Origin: Sulfolobus tengchongensis
Lineage (GTDB): Archaea; Thermoproteota; Thermoprotei_A; Sulfolobales; Sulfolobaceae
Assembly: GCF_036967215.1 (NCBI RefSeq)
Contig: NZ_CP146016.1
Coordinates: forward strand, 1 to 64,000
DNA length: 64,000 bases
Direction: 5' to 3'
Shown here: positions 1 to 8,169 of the stretch, piece by piece
How positions within the stretch are numbered: the stretch's first letter is position 1
Layout of the letters: every line of letters starts with the position of its first letter
Notes under the pieces: model-generated
Databases searched by the model: none
What the model was told of the DNA's origin: nothing
The model's input: only the letters and a program-made list of their open reading frames with translations
Made by a program: the position numbers and the translations under genes

Positions 1-1
1 G

Positions 2-322
2 GCAGAAATAAAGGGCGATTCAGTCATAGTTGTTAGATACGATGAAGGATTCTATGAAGATCTTCAAGGAGTTTATTCACAAGTAGTAAAATATCAAGTA
101 AACTACGATAGTACCATATTATTACAGATAAAGAATTTTGACATGAACGAGACTTTCCTAAAAGGTAAGTTAGACATAGCTTTTAGTAAGTTCTTAGAGA
201 AGGCAATGAGATTGAATGCAAAGGGGATATTCTTCTTAGTTGAGGAAATAGCAGATAGAACTGAACTTGAGGTTATTGCTGCAAAATTAGCTGAGATATT
301 TATGGATGACGAGAGGGAGTGA
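2..322 (+). CDS. Hypothetical plasmid protein, 3' part only
   Basis: An open frame enters from the left edge and ends at TGA 320-322, giving the last 106 residues. The visible part is acidic, alternates beta-strand-like and helical stretches, and ends in an acidic tail (MDDERE). No family was recognised. It is followed immediately by the next gene and belongs to the same plus-strand operon of the integrated element. Confidence 0.6.
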   Translation, partial: AEIKGDSVIVVRYDEGFYEDLQGVYSQVVKYQVNYDSTILLQIKNFDMNETFLKGKLDIAFSKFLEKAMRLNAKGIFFLVEEIADRTELEVIAAKLAEIFMDDERE

Positions 323-327
323 GAAAG

Positions 328-654
328 ATGGCAGCAGCTTCTGTTAAAATTGAGAAATGCAAAGATTATGACGGTCTATGTGTAACATTAAACGGCAAAT
401 CATGCGACATGTATGATTTCTTGCAGAAGGCTATTGACAAAGCATTACATACCCAATATTTTGACGTGATCGCATTTGCGAAAACCAGTCTTAGCAATGA
501 GTTCTTAGTGTTCATAATGACACAAAGAACGATATTAGAGAAAGTGCTGGTTACATTTGAAGATGACAAACTGAGAATATGGATAAAGTTTGGCGATTCT
601 TCAGTCCGAGTTTCATTAACATATGATGAAATCTTAAAGGGTGCGCAGGAATGA
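328..654 (+). CDS. Hypothetical small protein of integrated element
   Basis: About 108 residues from ATG 328; an in-frame GTG at 319 would add three residues. The ATG is preferred because GGAGTGAG lies just upstream as a Shine-Dalgarno-like site. The sequence is of mixed alpha/beta character with no transmembrane segment and no recognised motif. Its stop overlaps the start of the next gene (ATGA-type overlap at 651-654), which implies translational coupling in the plasmid operon. Confidence 0.6.
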   Translation: MAAASVKIEKCKDYDGLCVTLNGKSCDMYDFLQKAIDKALHTQYFDVIAFAKTSLSNEFLVFIMTQRTILEKVLVTFEDDKLRIWIKFGDSSVRVSLTYDEILKGAQE

Positions 655-938
655 AGGTCTACATAAGTTACAGAGAACTAGAAAGCTACGCATATCGCAG
701 CTGCTTATGCGGTAAAAATGAATGGGGCGAATATGATGTTGTTGAGTGCAGAGATTCTGCTGAATTTGAGATTGACATTGAAAATGCTGAATTTGATTAC
801 GAGGATTTGAAAGAACTTGTCGACAGATATGAGGATGAAATCAGAGAGATTCTCGAAAGAGAGGAAAGAAAGGAAGAGAGGAAGAAGGAGAGGAAGCTTC
901 AGCAAAACGGGAAGAGTTTGGAAAACTGGATGGGGTGA
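651..938 (+). CDS. Hypothetical acidic protein with charged C-terminal helix
   Basis: 95 residues. The middle is rich in Asp and Glu, and the last third is a run of alternating Glu, Arg and Lys predicted to form a long single helix or coiled coil. No known family was recognised. It starts on the stop codon of the preceding gene and is separated from the next by six bases, so it is one cistron of the tightly packed operon. Confidence 0.6.
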   Translation: MKVYISYRELESYAYRSCLCGKNEWGEYDVVECRDSAEFEIDIENAEFDYEDLKELVDRYEDEIREILEREERKEERKKERKLQQNGKSLENWMG

Positions 939-944
939 CAGGAG

Positions 945-1265
945 ATGGCGATAAAGTTAGAGCAAGATGAGTTACAATTTATTGATATACAAGACTTATG
1001 GATGAAAGCTAAGAATTTATCAGCGAAAATGCTATCAAAGTACTTTAACTTTGAGATTCAACCATTCGACCAGATTCTTATAGAGAGTATGCTCATTCAG
1101 GAGGACTATGCACTAATTACTGCAGTATACTTAAAGATCCCACTTCGATTTAGGCTTACCGTGTATCACAGTAAAGTGAAACTAGAGGTAGTTACAACTG
1201 AGCTAACATTTGAAGAAAAGATAGAAGGGGGGAACGAAGATGAGAGTTGTAACGTTCAAAGTTGA
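945..1265 (+). CDS. Hypothetical small protein of integrated element
   Basis: 106 residues beginning MAIKLEQDE, with a CAGGAG ribosome-binding-like sequence just upstream of ATG 945. No motif was recognised. The 3' end overlaps the following ribbon-helix-helix gene by 26 bp in another frame. Confidence 0.55.
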   Translation: MAIKLEQDELQFIDIQDLWMKAKNLSAKMLSKYFNFEIQPFDQILIESMLIQEDYALITAVYLKIPLRFRLTVYHSKVKLEVVTTELTFEEKIEGGNEDESCNVQS

Positions 1266-1407
1266 TGAAAATCTATTGATGATGCTGGATAGATACGCTA
1301 TTAACAATGGTTTAAACAGATCTGAGGCAATAAGAAAGGCAATAGAGATGTTAACAAAAGAAGAGATGAGCAAAGAAAAGGCAAGAGTAGAGGCGATTAG
1401 GCTATGA
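1240..1407 (+). CDS. Ribbon-helix-helix (CopG-like) DNA-binding protein
   Basis: A 55-residue gene preceded by GGGGGGAACGAAG as ribosome-binding region. The N-terminal strand [10 protein letters not shown], followed by two helices with the pattern [19 protein letters not shown], matches the ribbon-helix-helix/CopG fold typical of small plasmid and virus regulators in Sulfolobus. Such proteins bind DNA as dimers through the paired N-terminal strands. The target is unknown; autoregulation of this operon or of the integrase is a reasonable guess only. It overlaps the next gene by ATGA. Confidence 0.75.
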   Translation: MRVVTFKVDENLLMMLDRYAINNGLNRSEAIRKAIEMLTKEEMSKEKARVEAIRL

Positions 1408-1604
1408 TATACACTATCGACGAGTTAGTGAGAGCTATGGCAAACTTCAGACACAAAGATCTAAAAGATCTTCCTTTAGAAGAACAACGTATAGTATGCG
1501 ACTTTATATCGAGACTATTGAAAGCTGATCCAGAGGCTGGAGAAGATTTCGATAGTGAAGAACTAAAATACTGTGAGCGTTTACTGGGGAGTAAACATGA
1601 GTGA
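1404..1604 (+). CDS. Hypothetical 66-aa protein
   Basis: The gene starts inside the stop of the ribbon-helix-helix gene (ATGA) and overlaps the next gene by 8 bp. The product is small, acidic and probably helical ([12 protein letters not shown]). It could be a partner of the neighbouring regulator, but the sequence shows nothing beyond the tight coupling. Confidence 0.55.
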   Translation: MIYTIDELVRAMANFRHKDLKDLPLEEQRIVCDFISRLLKADPEAGEDFDSEELKYCERLLGSKHE

Positions 1605-1737
1605 AGAGTATGATTTAGAATGTATAGAGAGAACTATAAGGGAGCTAGGGATCCCAGTGTATGAAGAAGACATCATTTACTTTCTTGTTGTAGAAAAATG
1701 CAGGAAGGTGGGAAGGAATGCCAAGAAGAAACAGTAA
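1597..1737 (+). CDS. Hypothetical 46-aa protein
   Basis: A small open frame from ATG 1597 ([13 protein letters not shown]) to TAA 1735. It overlaps the previous gene by 8 bp and the next by 20 bp. The acidic N-terminus and basic C-terminus (RNAKKKQ) and the continued chain of overlapping starts and stops support a real cistron, but no family was recognised. Confidence 0.45.
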   Translation: MSEEYDLECIERTIRELGIPVYEEDIIYFLVVEKCRKVGRNAKKKQ

Positions 1738-1909
1738 GAAGATAAGAAAACAGATAAGAGAGCTGCAGCAGAGAGTGAACCAGCTAGAAACTAAATATTT
1801 AGATCTACTTCAGCAATATATAATACTAAGGAAGGAATTTGATGAAGCTCTTATGGAAGGTGCAAATTACGCAGTAGCAGAAAAGAAGTTAAGGAGGTTA
1901 GTCAGATAA
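1718..1909 (+). CDS. Basic coiled-coil protein, 63 aa
   Basis: The sequence starts with a very basic segment (MPRRNSKKIRKQIREL), then shows heptad-like leucines through QQRVNQLETKYLDLLQQY, consistent with a coiled-coil dimer with a nucleic-acid-binding N-terminus. GGAAGGTGGGAAGG just upstream is a good ribosome-binding sequence. The stop codon shares one base with the next ATG. Such small basic coiled-coil proteins are common on Sulfolobus plasmids; the function is not known. Confidence 0.55.
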   Translation: MPRRNSKKIRKQIRELQQRVNQLETKYLDLLQQYIILRKEFDEALMEGANYAVAEKKLRRLVR

Positions 1910-2190
1910 TGGAGATAAGCAAATTAGTTATACCGGGCGTAGCAGTATCAAAGATGAGGAGTGGGGGAAAGGAGGTATACTATGTTTATATCCCGCAGCG
2001 GTTCAACAAATATCTCTCCCATGGAAAGTGGAACATAACAGTAATAGTTGATGATAAAGAGATCCCAATCGGATTTAGGAGTGTATTTAGACATGGAACT
2101 TACTTCATTGTAACGTTACCGATTAACCTTAGATATTTGTGGGAAGAGTACCTGGGAAAAGAAATAGATCTGGTTTTAGAAAAATTTTAA
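1909..2190 (+). CDS. Hypothetical 93-aa plasmid protein
   Basis: Last gene of the plus-strand operon. It is beta-rich (VYYVYIPQRFNKYL, WNITVIVDD) and basic, and begins with MEISKLVIPGVAVSKM. It loosely resembles AbrB-like swapped-hairpin regulators, but the match is too weak to call. Its TAA and the TAA of the convergent integrase fall in the same palindromic TTAA at 2187-2190, so the two genes end on each other with no intergenic DNA. Confidence 0.55.
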   Translation: MEISKLVIPGVAVSKMRSGGKEVYYVYIPQRFNKYLSHGKWNITVIVDDKEIPIGFRSVFRHGTYFIVTLPINLRYLWEEYLGKEIDLVLEKF

Positions 2191-3440
2191 CCTAGAAGCC
2201 TAGGCGCTTTCTCGTCATACAGTTTTTGTAACTCAATCTCACTTATCACGAAATAGTGGTTTTGTAGAATCTGGAACTGGGCGGGAGGAGCACGGCCTTG
2301 TAGAAGATTTACAATCATTGGAGAAACTCCGTTTTTGATAAGATATGAGGCAAATAATGCCCTTAAGTCGTATAGTCTGAATTCTGTACCTAAAGTTTTT
2401 CTCATTGCTCCCTTTATTGATGCCCTTAAATCCGCTAGCTGGAATGGGAATAGTTTCTCTTTCCATGATGTTACATCTATTCCAATTTGTTTAACTGCTT
2501 TTTCATATCTGCTTACAAATTCCTCTCTGTAGGGCAGATATTTCTCTTTTAACCAGTTCACAGTCTCTTTATGCAAAAATGATATATACGCTCTTTTTGT
2601 CTGGTTTTCTTTCATTATTTTAATTACCCTATTCGCTAAGTCCACTTGTTCAACCCGAAGCGAATACACTTCTCCAACCCTTAGTCCCGTTTCAGCTAAA
2701 AGTAAGAAGAATGCTTTCGCCCCTACATGTTCAATATTGTTGAATATCTGCTTTAGGTTGTCTAGTGTTAGCGGTCTTGGTTTATATTTGTAGGTTGATT
2801 TTGGTACTTTGAAGGAGTTATATAATAGCTGTGCAAGTTGTAGGTTCTTTTCAGCCACTACAGTCTTAATGAAGAGCTTAAGCGAGTTTGCAGTATGCCT
2901 AGCAATGTTGCTGCTTTCCTCCTTCAACTCAGCTATCAAATCCCTTATCGAGTCAGGACTTAATTCATACCCCGACTCTGCTAGGGCTCTCCTTAAGTAC
3001 CTCATTCTCATATCTTTCGTGCTTTTGCTTCTCTCATCAAGGACTTTTTCAAAAGCTTTTACATCATCTTCAGAAACTATGTAGACGTTAGAAGCTGCCT
3101 TAAGATACTCCCCTAAGTGTTGGTAAAGAATAGAGAGAAAGAAGTTTCGGAATTTCTCATCCCTCAACGCTTTTACTACAACTGAGATGGCAGTCGTAAC
3201 GTCGACATCAACAGTTTTTGTCCCATATATCGCATCCATAAGATCATCCGCAGACAGCTTTTGTGAAGCTCCTTCCACAACTACTTCTGGTATACTCTGG
3301 TCTCCACTGACATACCTATAAAGGGTACTCCTAGCCACACCTAACTGTTTTGCTGCTTGTGACAATCCTAGTCGTTCTACTAACTTCTTTAATATTCTTT
3401 TTCTCTGTTCTTCGTCAAGTTTACTTACATCAACAAGCAT
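2187..3440 (-). CDS. pNOB8-type tyrosine recombinase (integrase)
   Basis: A 417-residue tyrosine integrase, apparently intact. Residues about 22-48 form a helix-turn-helix (GLSQAAKQLGVARSTLYRYV), which is not found in SSV-type integrases. The catalytic domain shows the first arginine in TGLRVGEVYSL (R254), the second-box arginine in YDLRALFASYL (R360) and a candidate nucleophile in LQNHYF (Y396). The gene reads away from tRNA-Glu, starts at ATG 3440, and is uninterrupted in the integrated state. It is expected to catalyse integration and excision at the tRNA 3' end. The position next to the tRNA and the full catalytic set suggest the element could still be mobile if the other att site survives. 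Confidence 0.88.
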   Translation of the reverse strand: MLVDVSKLDEEQRKRILKKLVERLGLSQAAKQLGVARSTLYRYVSGDQSIPEVVVEGASQKLSADDLMDAIYGTKTVDVDVTTAISVVVKALRDEKFRNFFLSILYQHLGEYLKAASNVYIVSEDDVKAFEKVLDERSKSTKDMRMRYLRRALAESGYELSPDSIRDLIAELKEESSNIARHTANSLKLFIKTVVAEKNLQLAQLLYNSFKVPKSTYKYKPRPLTLDNLKQIFNNIEHVGAKAFFLLLAETGLRVGEVYSLRVEQVDLANRVIKIMKENQTKRAYISFLHKETVNWLKEKYLPYREEFVSRYEKAVKQIGIDVTSWKEKLFPFQLADLRASIKGAMRKTLGTEFRLYDLRALFASYLIKNGVSPMIVNLLQGRAPPAQFQILQNHYFVISEIELQKLYDEKAPRLLG

Positions 3441-3453
3441 ACTAAACCACTCT

Positions 3454-3500
3454 ACTTTTAATAAAGTGACACTGTTCCAAAAATAAGGCTTGCTGTTCCA
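3454..3500 (-). promoter_or_regulatory. Integrase promoter with paired CTGTTCCA sites
   Basis: On the minus strand a TATA-like box (CTTTATTAAAAG, plus-strand 3454-3466) lies about 25 bp before the integrase ATG, which predicts a nearly leaderless transcript. Just upstream, CTGTTCCA occurs twice (plus strand 3472-3479 and 3493-3500), 21 bp apart, two helical turns. That spacing is typical of an operator for a dimeric regulator, perhaps the element's own ribbon-helix-helix protein. The repeats are seen; the regulatory role is inferred. Confidence 0.5.
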
Positions 3501-3553
3501 TTTACGCCTTTATAGAGAGAACGTAAGTCCCTTTCAATTTAATATAAAATAAG

Positions 3554-3646
3554 TGCCGCGGCCGGGATTTGAACCCGGGTCACGGGCTCGAGAGGCCCGC
3601 ATACTTTCGGCGTAACCTGCACTTGACCGGGCTATACTACCGCGGC
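3554..3646 (-). tRNA. tRNA-Glu(CTC) with D-arm intron
   Basis: Acceptor stem GCCGCGG/CCGCGGC, discriminator A, T-arm CCGGG-TTCAAAT-CCCGG and anticodon stem CGGGC/GCCCG around the loop CTCTCGA give anticodon CTC (Glu). The D-stem strands GTAT and GTAT are separated by 18 extra bases at plus-strand 3605-3622. Their removal leaves a normal D-loop, so I read them as a non-canonical intron in the D-arm rather than at 37/38. Because AAGT-like sequence recurs at both edges, the exact splice points could shift by one or two bases. The gene is the attachment site of the adjoining plasmid. Confidence 0.92.
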
Positions 3647-3674
3647 GTCACTAACATATTACATATGATCTAAT

Positions 3675-4118
3675 TTAAAGTTTAGCGTTCTTTATAATCT
3701 CTTTAATGACATCATTCTCGTTTCCTTCATTAAATTCGCCATATATTATCTTATCATAAATTATAAAAAACCCCCTCGCGTTAGTTAGAAGAACATATCT
3801 ATATCCTTTGCAATTCTCACAGTATCCCCTAATTTCCTTGTTCGTATATGTATCAATTATTGATAATTTGATATCATCTACCGTAAACAAGTGCATATTA
3901 TTTTCTGTTCTTACAGAAAATTTTTTGGCGAGATAATAAAGAGCAATTTGAATTAAATCAGCTGAAGTTATGCCTTCTTCTCTTAATTTTTCTGGGATTT
4001 TAAACTCCATATCCACACTCTTAAGCACATTTTTTATCTTATTCCTAATTTTTATAGAATCTGAAAGAAGTTGTACGCATTGTGTTGCTAGTTCATATGC
4101 AGATCTATAGTCACCCAC
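3675..4118 (-). CDS. Hypothetical protein, 147 aa
   Basis: Starts with GTG at 4118 (MGDYRSAYEL). An N-terminal helical region of about 90 residues is followed by a beta-rich part containing one CENCKGY motif, which could be half of a metal site. No transmembrane segment is seen. I do not recognise the family. It lies downstream of the next minus-strand gene (gap about 55 bp) and may be co-transcribed with it. Confidence 0.6.
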   Translation of the reverse strand: MGDYRSAYELATQCVQLLSDSIKIRNKIKNVLKSVDMEFKIPEKLREEGITSADLIQIALYYLAKKFSVRTENNMHLFTVDDIKLSIIDTYTNKEIRGYCENCKGYRYVLLTNARGFFIIYDKIIYGEFNEGNENDVIKEIIKNAKL

Positions 4119-4174
4119 CCACGTTAAAATAAACGCTTTTTGGAGATTGCTAATACAATTAATATTTATTCACC

Positions 4175-4792
4175 TCATGGCCTTATTATTACACCTAAAT
4201 CATACAATTGATTGTTATACTTAATAATGTAAGAGAGGAGGGCATAGTTGTCAGGATATCTTAAGCTTTCTAATGCCACTAGGCTATGTGATAATCTGCT
4301 AAGTATGTAAGATCTTTTGTAACTCATGGTAGCCTTCGCATCTACAAATAATGTCCCTCTTTTTGCATTTAAGAATTCTCTTAGCTTTTCATATTTTTCA
4401 ATATTTATTGCAAGGTCTACAATAGTTCCTAAATATTTCACATTTCTTAAAGGCAGCACATCTTCAATCTTTACATCAAATAATTGAACTAGAAGGGCAT
4501 AAGTTAGTGTTTCCCCAATTACTGTAACAACGTCACCAGATAGTAACTTTCCCCATCTACCAAGTTCGTAAATCTTGATGGCTTTATGAATATCTGGTAT
4601 CAATTTGGAGGAATAAACAGAAGCAATAATTAATAATAACTTCTCATCTAATTCTATCTCCTCAGAGTATCCTCCTATTTCAAACGCTTCTAATATTTCG
4701 TTACTTACGTACTTTAGATCATTTGCTGAATCCAATTCTGAATGCGGTATTAAATCTTGATCCACTTCTATCCATGAGATTTTAAGTTTCAC
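4175..4792 (-). CDS. Hypothetical protein, 205 aa
   Basis: Starts with GTG at 4792 (MKLKISWIEVDQD). Almost entirely alpha-helical in appearance, without Cys clusters, signal peptide or clear membrane segments. Not recognised. It follows the acryloyl-CoA reductase gene on the same strand with a 24-bp gap and may share its transcript, but nothing in the sequence ties it to the carbon-fixation pathway. Confidence 0.6.
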   Translation of the reverse strand: MKLKISWIEVDQDLIPHSELDSANDLKYVSNEILEAFEIGGYSEEIELDEKLLLIIASVYSSKLIPDIHKAIKIYELGRWGKLLSGDVVTVIGETLTYALLVQLFDVKIEDVLPLRNVKYLGTIVDLAINIEKYEKLREFLNAKRGTLFVDAKATMSYKRSYILSRLSHSLVALESLRYPDNYALLSYIIKYNNQLYDLGVIIRP

Positions 4793-4816
4793 GGTAAATA
4801 CTAAAAATTTTAAAAA

Positions 4817-5818
4817 TTAAGGTTTTACTAATACCTTACCAATCTTACGTTTATCCTTTAATATCTCGTATCCCTTATCTATTTCATCTAACCTAATAGT
4901 TGATGCAATAACTGGAGATATCTTTCCCTCGCCAGTCAACTTTAATGTTTCCTCAGCATCTCTTTTAGTAGCAGAAGCGTGACCTATTATCTCTATATCT
5001 TTTAATATTACATACCCCAGCCTTAACTGATATATTTGAGAAGGATCTACATTACCTATTTGTATTAATCTACCTCCCATCCATAAACTCTTCAAGCTTT
5101 CCTCTATTGTTGGTGTTCCCACAGTATCTATAACTATATTGATATCATCTATCTTTTTTGCCTCATCGGAGAATTTAGATCCAACTATAACATAATCTGC
5201 AAACTTCCTTATGGTAGAGGCTTTCTCCTCTGACGTGGTTACGCCTATCACTTTAGCACCTAATGCTTTAGCCACTTGTATTGCATGAATACCAACACCA
5301 CCACTTGCTCCGGTTACTAATACAGTCTCGCCTTTTTGTAGCTTTGCTCTCCTTAGACTTCTATATATCATTCCAGTAACGCAAGGCACTAATACGGCAC
5401 CTTCTACAGTAACATTACCATTGACTTTGACTAAGCTTGTTGCCTTTATTTTAGATTTTTCAGCGAAAAATCCATCTAATTCTTCAGAATACCCTAATCT
5501 GGAATGGCAATAAGCTTCTTCTCCAATCTGGCAGTACTTACAAGTACCATCAGGGGCATAAAGAAGAGAAATAACTCTGTCCCCCTCCTTAAAACCTTTA
5601 ACGTTTTCTCCAACCTGTTCTATAGTACCCACTACTTCATGACCTAATACTACGGGATATTTCATTCTAGGATAGTACCCTTGAAGCTGTAACAAATCTC
5701 GATAGCACAGTGCAGCTCTCTCTACTTTAATTACTACCTCATCTTTTCCAGCTATAGGATCTGGTATTTCTTGGATTACATAACCCTTTTGCTTGCCAGG
5801 CACTACTACAGCTCTCAT
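4817..5818 (-). CDS. acr: Acryloyl-CoA reductase, zinc-type MDR family
   Basis: A 333-residue medium-chain dehydrogenase/reductase. The N-terminal GroES-like domain has the GHEVVG motif and a structural-zinc Cys cluster (CKYCQIGEEAYC); the Rossmann domain has GASGGVGIHAIQVAKALG for NADP(H). Overall it closely resembles, from memory, the acryloyl-CoA reductases of Sulfolobus tokodaii and Metallosphaera, which reduce acryloyl-CoA to propionyl-CoA in the 3-hydroxypropionate/4-hydroxybutyrate cycle. Starts at ATG 5818. An alternative reading is a general quinone/zinc alcohol dehydrogenase, but the N-terminal half fits Acr better. Confidence 0.85.
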   Translation of the reverse strand: MRAVVVPGKQKGYVIQEIPDPIAGKDEVVIKVERAALCYRDLLQLQGYYPRMKYPVVLGHEVVGTIEQVGENVKGFKEGDRVISLLYAPDGTCKYCQIGEEAYCHSRLGYSEELDGFFAEKSKIKATSLVKVNGNVTVEGAVLVPCVTGMIYRSLRRAKLQKGETVLVTGASGGVGIHAIQVAKALGAKVIGVTTSEEKASTIRKFADYVIVGSKFSDEAKKIDDINIVIDTVGTPTIEESLKSLWMGGRLIQIGNVDPSQIYQLRLGYVILKDIEIIGHASATKRDAEETLKLTGEGKISPVIASTIRLDEIDKGYEILKDKRKIGKVLVKP

Positions 5819-6063
5819 TGTGATAGATGATATTTAAACTATATAAAAAATATTATCTTCCATTCTTGATTCGATACAATTCAAAAATAATTTCTTAGAA
5901 AAAAGTAGTCATTAGACTTCCGTTAAACAACGAAAATGATATACGTATTCTTAGTAAGACATATTTAGTACATAATTTATTAATTTGTTTAGTGGAAGTT
6001 AAATGGAAAGAGAAGATTTACTTTCTAAAAAACTTCCAGAACCACTTTTCTGTGTGAGTGAAG
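5819..6063. other. Divergent intergenic region acr/amidase
   Basis: A+T-rich region between the divergent acr and amidase genes. It contains an unclassified 30-codon frame from ATG 6003 to TAA 6093 (MEREDLLSKKLPEPLFC...) that ends inside the amidase in another frame. No RNA gene or repeat was identified. TTTAAACTATATAAAAAA at about 5831-5848 is a likely core promoter region for acr, which is transcribed to the left. Confidence 0.4.
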
Positions 6064-7260
6064 ATGAAATTAGAAGAATTAAATTCAAAATATAATGCGT
6101 TCATTACAATTCAACGCATAGAAGGAAATCGAAAAGGAAAATTAGAAGGTATCACATTTGGAATAAAGGACGTTATCTTAACTAAGGGGATGAGAACTAC
6201 TGCTGGTTCGAGAATTTTAGAAAACTACATACCGCAAAGGAATGCGTACGTAGTGGATATTATATTAAGAGAAGGAGGAATAATATTAGGAAAGACTAAT
6301 ACACATGAATTCGCATTAGGTGCAACTAACACTTCAAGTATAGGTGGCCCGGCTAGGAACCCCGTTGATATAGAAAGGATAAGTGGTGGTTCAAGTGGTG
6401 GTTCTGCAGTGGCAGTAAAATTGGACATGGTAGATGTGGGCATTGGAACTGATACTGGAGGATCTGTGAGAATACCTGCTTCGTTATGTGGCGTTATAGG
6501 ATTTAAGCCCACAACTAGGTTAATACCTACTGATGGTGTTATACCGTTTAGTTGGACATTAGATACAATTGGTATACTTGTAAAGGATAACATTAAGTTA
6601 CTAAGGAAAGTATTTGATGTTCTTCTACCTAATGATAAAAAGAGTGTAGAAATATCTAAATTACGAAGTAGGCCTAAATTAGGTCTATTCTTATTTGACG
6701 ATTCAGAAGTATCTAAGGCATTACTGAGAGATATAGATAAAATTTCATCATACTTTGATATAATTGAGATCGACTTACCATTATTGAGGAAATATGGGGC
6801 AAAAACGAGAAGGACTATCTCTTTAGCTGAAGCCTCCTCTTACCATAGAGATTGGATTAATGAGCACGGTGATAAATACTTTAGGGATACTTATACATTA
6901 CTAACCGATGGAATGAGAATATCCGCTATCGATTATATAGATGCTCTTAGATATAGAAGAATCTTAATTGAGGAGTATATAAGAATGTTCAGAAATGTAG
7001 ATTTTATAGTGTCGCCTTCAACTAAAACTATAGCACCTAAGATTTCTGATGTAATTAACAACCCGCTACAATTTAGAGAGTTGCTAATATCCAATACTGA
7101 ACTATTTAATGTAGTTGGGGCACCTTCAATAAGTCTACCCTTTTCAACTATTAATGGATTACCTGTTGGTTTAATGATAAGTGGAGAGTTGTATAAGGAT
7201 GGAGATTTACTTGAACTTTCAGAGTATATTCTGAGCATTCTGGGATTTAATTTTAATTAA
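6064..7260 (+). CDS. Amidase signature family hydrolase
   Basis: About 398 residues (GTG 6058 would add two). It has the Ser-cisSer-Lys triad of amidase-signature enzymes: Lys in GIKDVI near residue 38, the Gly/Ser-rich GGSSGGSAVAV region near 115, and the nucleophile serine in GTDTGGSVRIPAS near 140. It is related to GatA but shorter than the archaeal Glu-tRNA(Gln) amidotransferase A subunit, and no gatB or gatC lies nearby, so a stand-alone amidase acting on small amides is more likely. The substrate cannot be told. Confidence 0.8.
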   Translation: MKLEELNSKYNAFITIQRIEGNRKGKLEGITFGIKDVILTKGMRTTAGSRILENYIPQRNAYVVDIILREGGIILGKTNTHEFALGATNTSSIGGPARNPVDIERISGGSSGGSAVAVKLDMVDVGIGTDTGGSVRIPASLCGVIGFKPTTRLIPTDGVIPFSWTLDTIGILVKDNIKLLRKVFDVLLPNDKKSVEISKLRSRPKLGLFLFDDSEVSKALLRDIDKISSYFDIIEIDLPLLRKYGAKTRRTISLAEASSYHRDWINEHGDKYFRDTYTLLTDGMRISAIDYIDALRYRRILIEEYIRMFRNVDFIVSPSTKTIAPKISDVINNPLQFRELLISNTELFNVVGAPSISLPFSTINGLPVGLMISGELYKDGDLLELSEYILSILGFNFN

Positions 7261-7517
7261 TCAAATCTCACATATTTTTCACAAATTAGTTCCAATCGCA
7301 CTTCAGCTTAGATGCTTTTAACTAATTCGTTGCACAATACTATTAATTAGTTACAATTATGTAATTGTTCTGTCTTAGCTCGTGACTAACATTCCTTTAC
7401 TATTGCATTAGTCTTGAAAATGTGAATTTGGGTAAAAACACCTGCGTAATAACATACGTTTTTGAATATGCGAGCACTTTTTATTCTCGTTATTGATGGT
7501 AATAATGGGGTATTGAA
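7261..7517. other. Intergenic region before psmB
   Basis: 257 bp without a credible gene. It holds a near-palindrome ACAATTA-TG-TAATTGT at 7353-7368, a possible operator. The proteasome gene has a CTTTTTATTC TATA-like box at about 7477-7486, predicting a start site some ten bases before its TTG codon. No RNA gene was recognised. Confidence 0.4.
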
Positions 7518-8132
7518 TTGCAATTAGAAGATAAGATACTTAAGGGAACAACAACTGTAGGTATTAAAGTAAACTCTGGAGTAGTTCTTGCTGCCGATAG
7601 AAGAGCCAGTGCTGGATTTTTCGTTGCCAATAAAATGGTTAGAAAGGTGTTATATATAACAGATAAGATTGCAATAACTACTGCAGGTAGTGTAGCAGAT
7701 TTACAATTCATTTATGATATATTGAAAAATATCTATCATTATAACAGTCTCACTAAATACGGCCCAATCTCTATAAGAGGAATTGCAACAAGATTAGCAA
7801 ATATATTGTCTGCGAATAAGTATTTTCCTTATCTAGTTCAAATTCTAATAGGCGGATATGATGATGAGCCAAGATTGTTTAATTTAGATTATTTAGGCGA
7901 TATAACAGAAGAAAACTATGTTGCAACGGGTTCTGGATCGCCAGTAGCTATGGGAGTGTTAGAAGACGAGTATGATCCTAAAATGAGCTTAGACGAAGCT
8001 GCAGATCTTGCTAAGAGGGCTGTCTTTTCAGCTATAAAAAGAGATTCCTATACTGGTACAGGGGTTATCGTGACTAAAATCAATAACGCAGGACACGAGG
8101 AATTAGAATTCTATTTGAACAAGAAGATCTAG
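7518..8132 (+). CDS. psmB: Proteasome beta subunit
   Basis: 204 residues. A short propeptide ending in KG precedes the mature N-terminal threonine (T11, in GTTTVGI), so the subunit should autoprocess and be active. Relative to the mature chain, Asp17 (AADRRAS, D27) and Lys33 (MVRKV, K43) are present, as are GSGS and the RDSYTGTG loop, where Thr replaces the usual Ser of the last catalytic-support position. Sulfolobus has two beta paralogs; this one keeps the catalytic residues. TTG 7518 is the only start fitting the propeptide, since the upstream ATG 7505 is out of frame and stops at once. Confidence 0.93.
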   Translation: MQLEDKILKGTTTVGIKVNSGVVLAADRRASAGFFVANKMVRKVLYITDKIAITTAGSVADLQFIYDILKNIYHYNSLTKYGPISIRGIATRLANILSANKYFPYLVQILIGGYDDEPRLFNLDYLGDITEENYVATGSGSPVAMGVLEDEYDPKMSLDEAADLAKRAVFSAIKRDSYTGTGVIVTKINNAGHEELEFYLNKKI

Positions 8133-8169
8133 AGTGTTTTTATTTTTGAATAAAAGAAATGTATAATCG

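Larger units (their letters stand above)
1..3646. mobile_element. Right end of an integrated pNOB8-type plasmid in tRNA-Glu
   Basis: Nine small, mostly overlapping plus-strand genes without recognisable chromosomal functions are followed by a convergent, intact tyrosine integrase whose start lies about 110 bp from the 3' end of a tRNA-Glu gene. Integration beside a tRNA 3' end with an undivided integrase is the pattern of pNOB8-type integrative or conjugative Sulfolobus plasmids; SSV-type integrases are split on integration. The element lies to the left of the tRNA and runs off the window, so the distal att copy (a tRNA-Glu 3' half) is not visible. The assignment is an inference from architecture; the gene content seen does not identify a particular plasmid. 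Confidence 0.7.
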
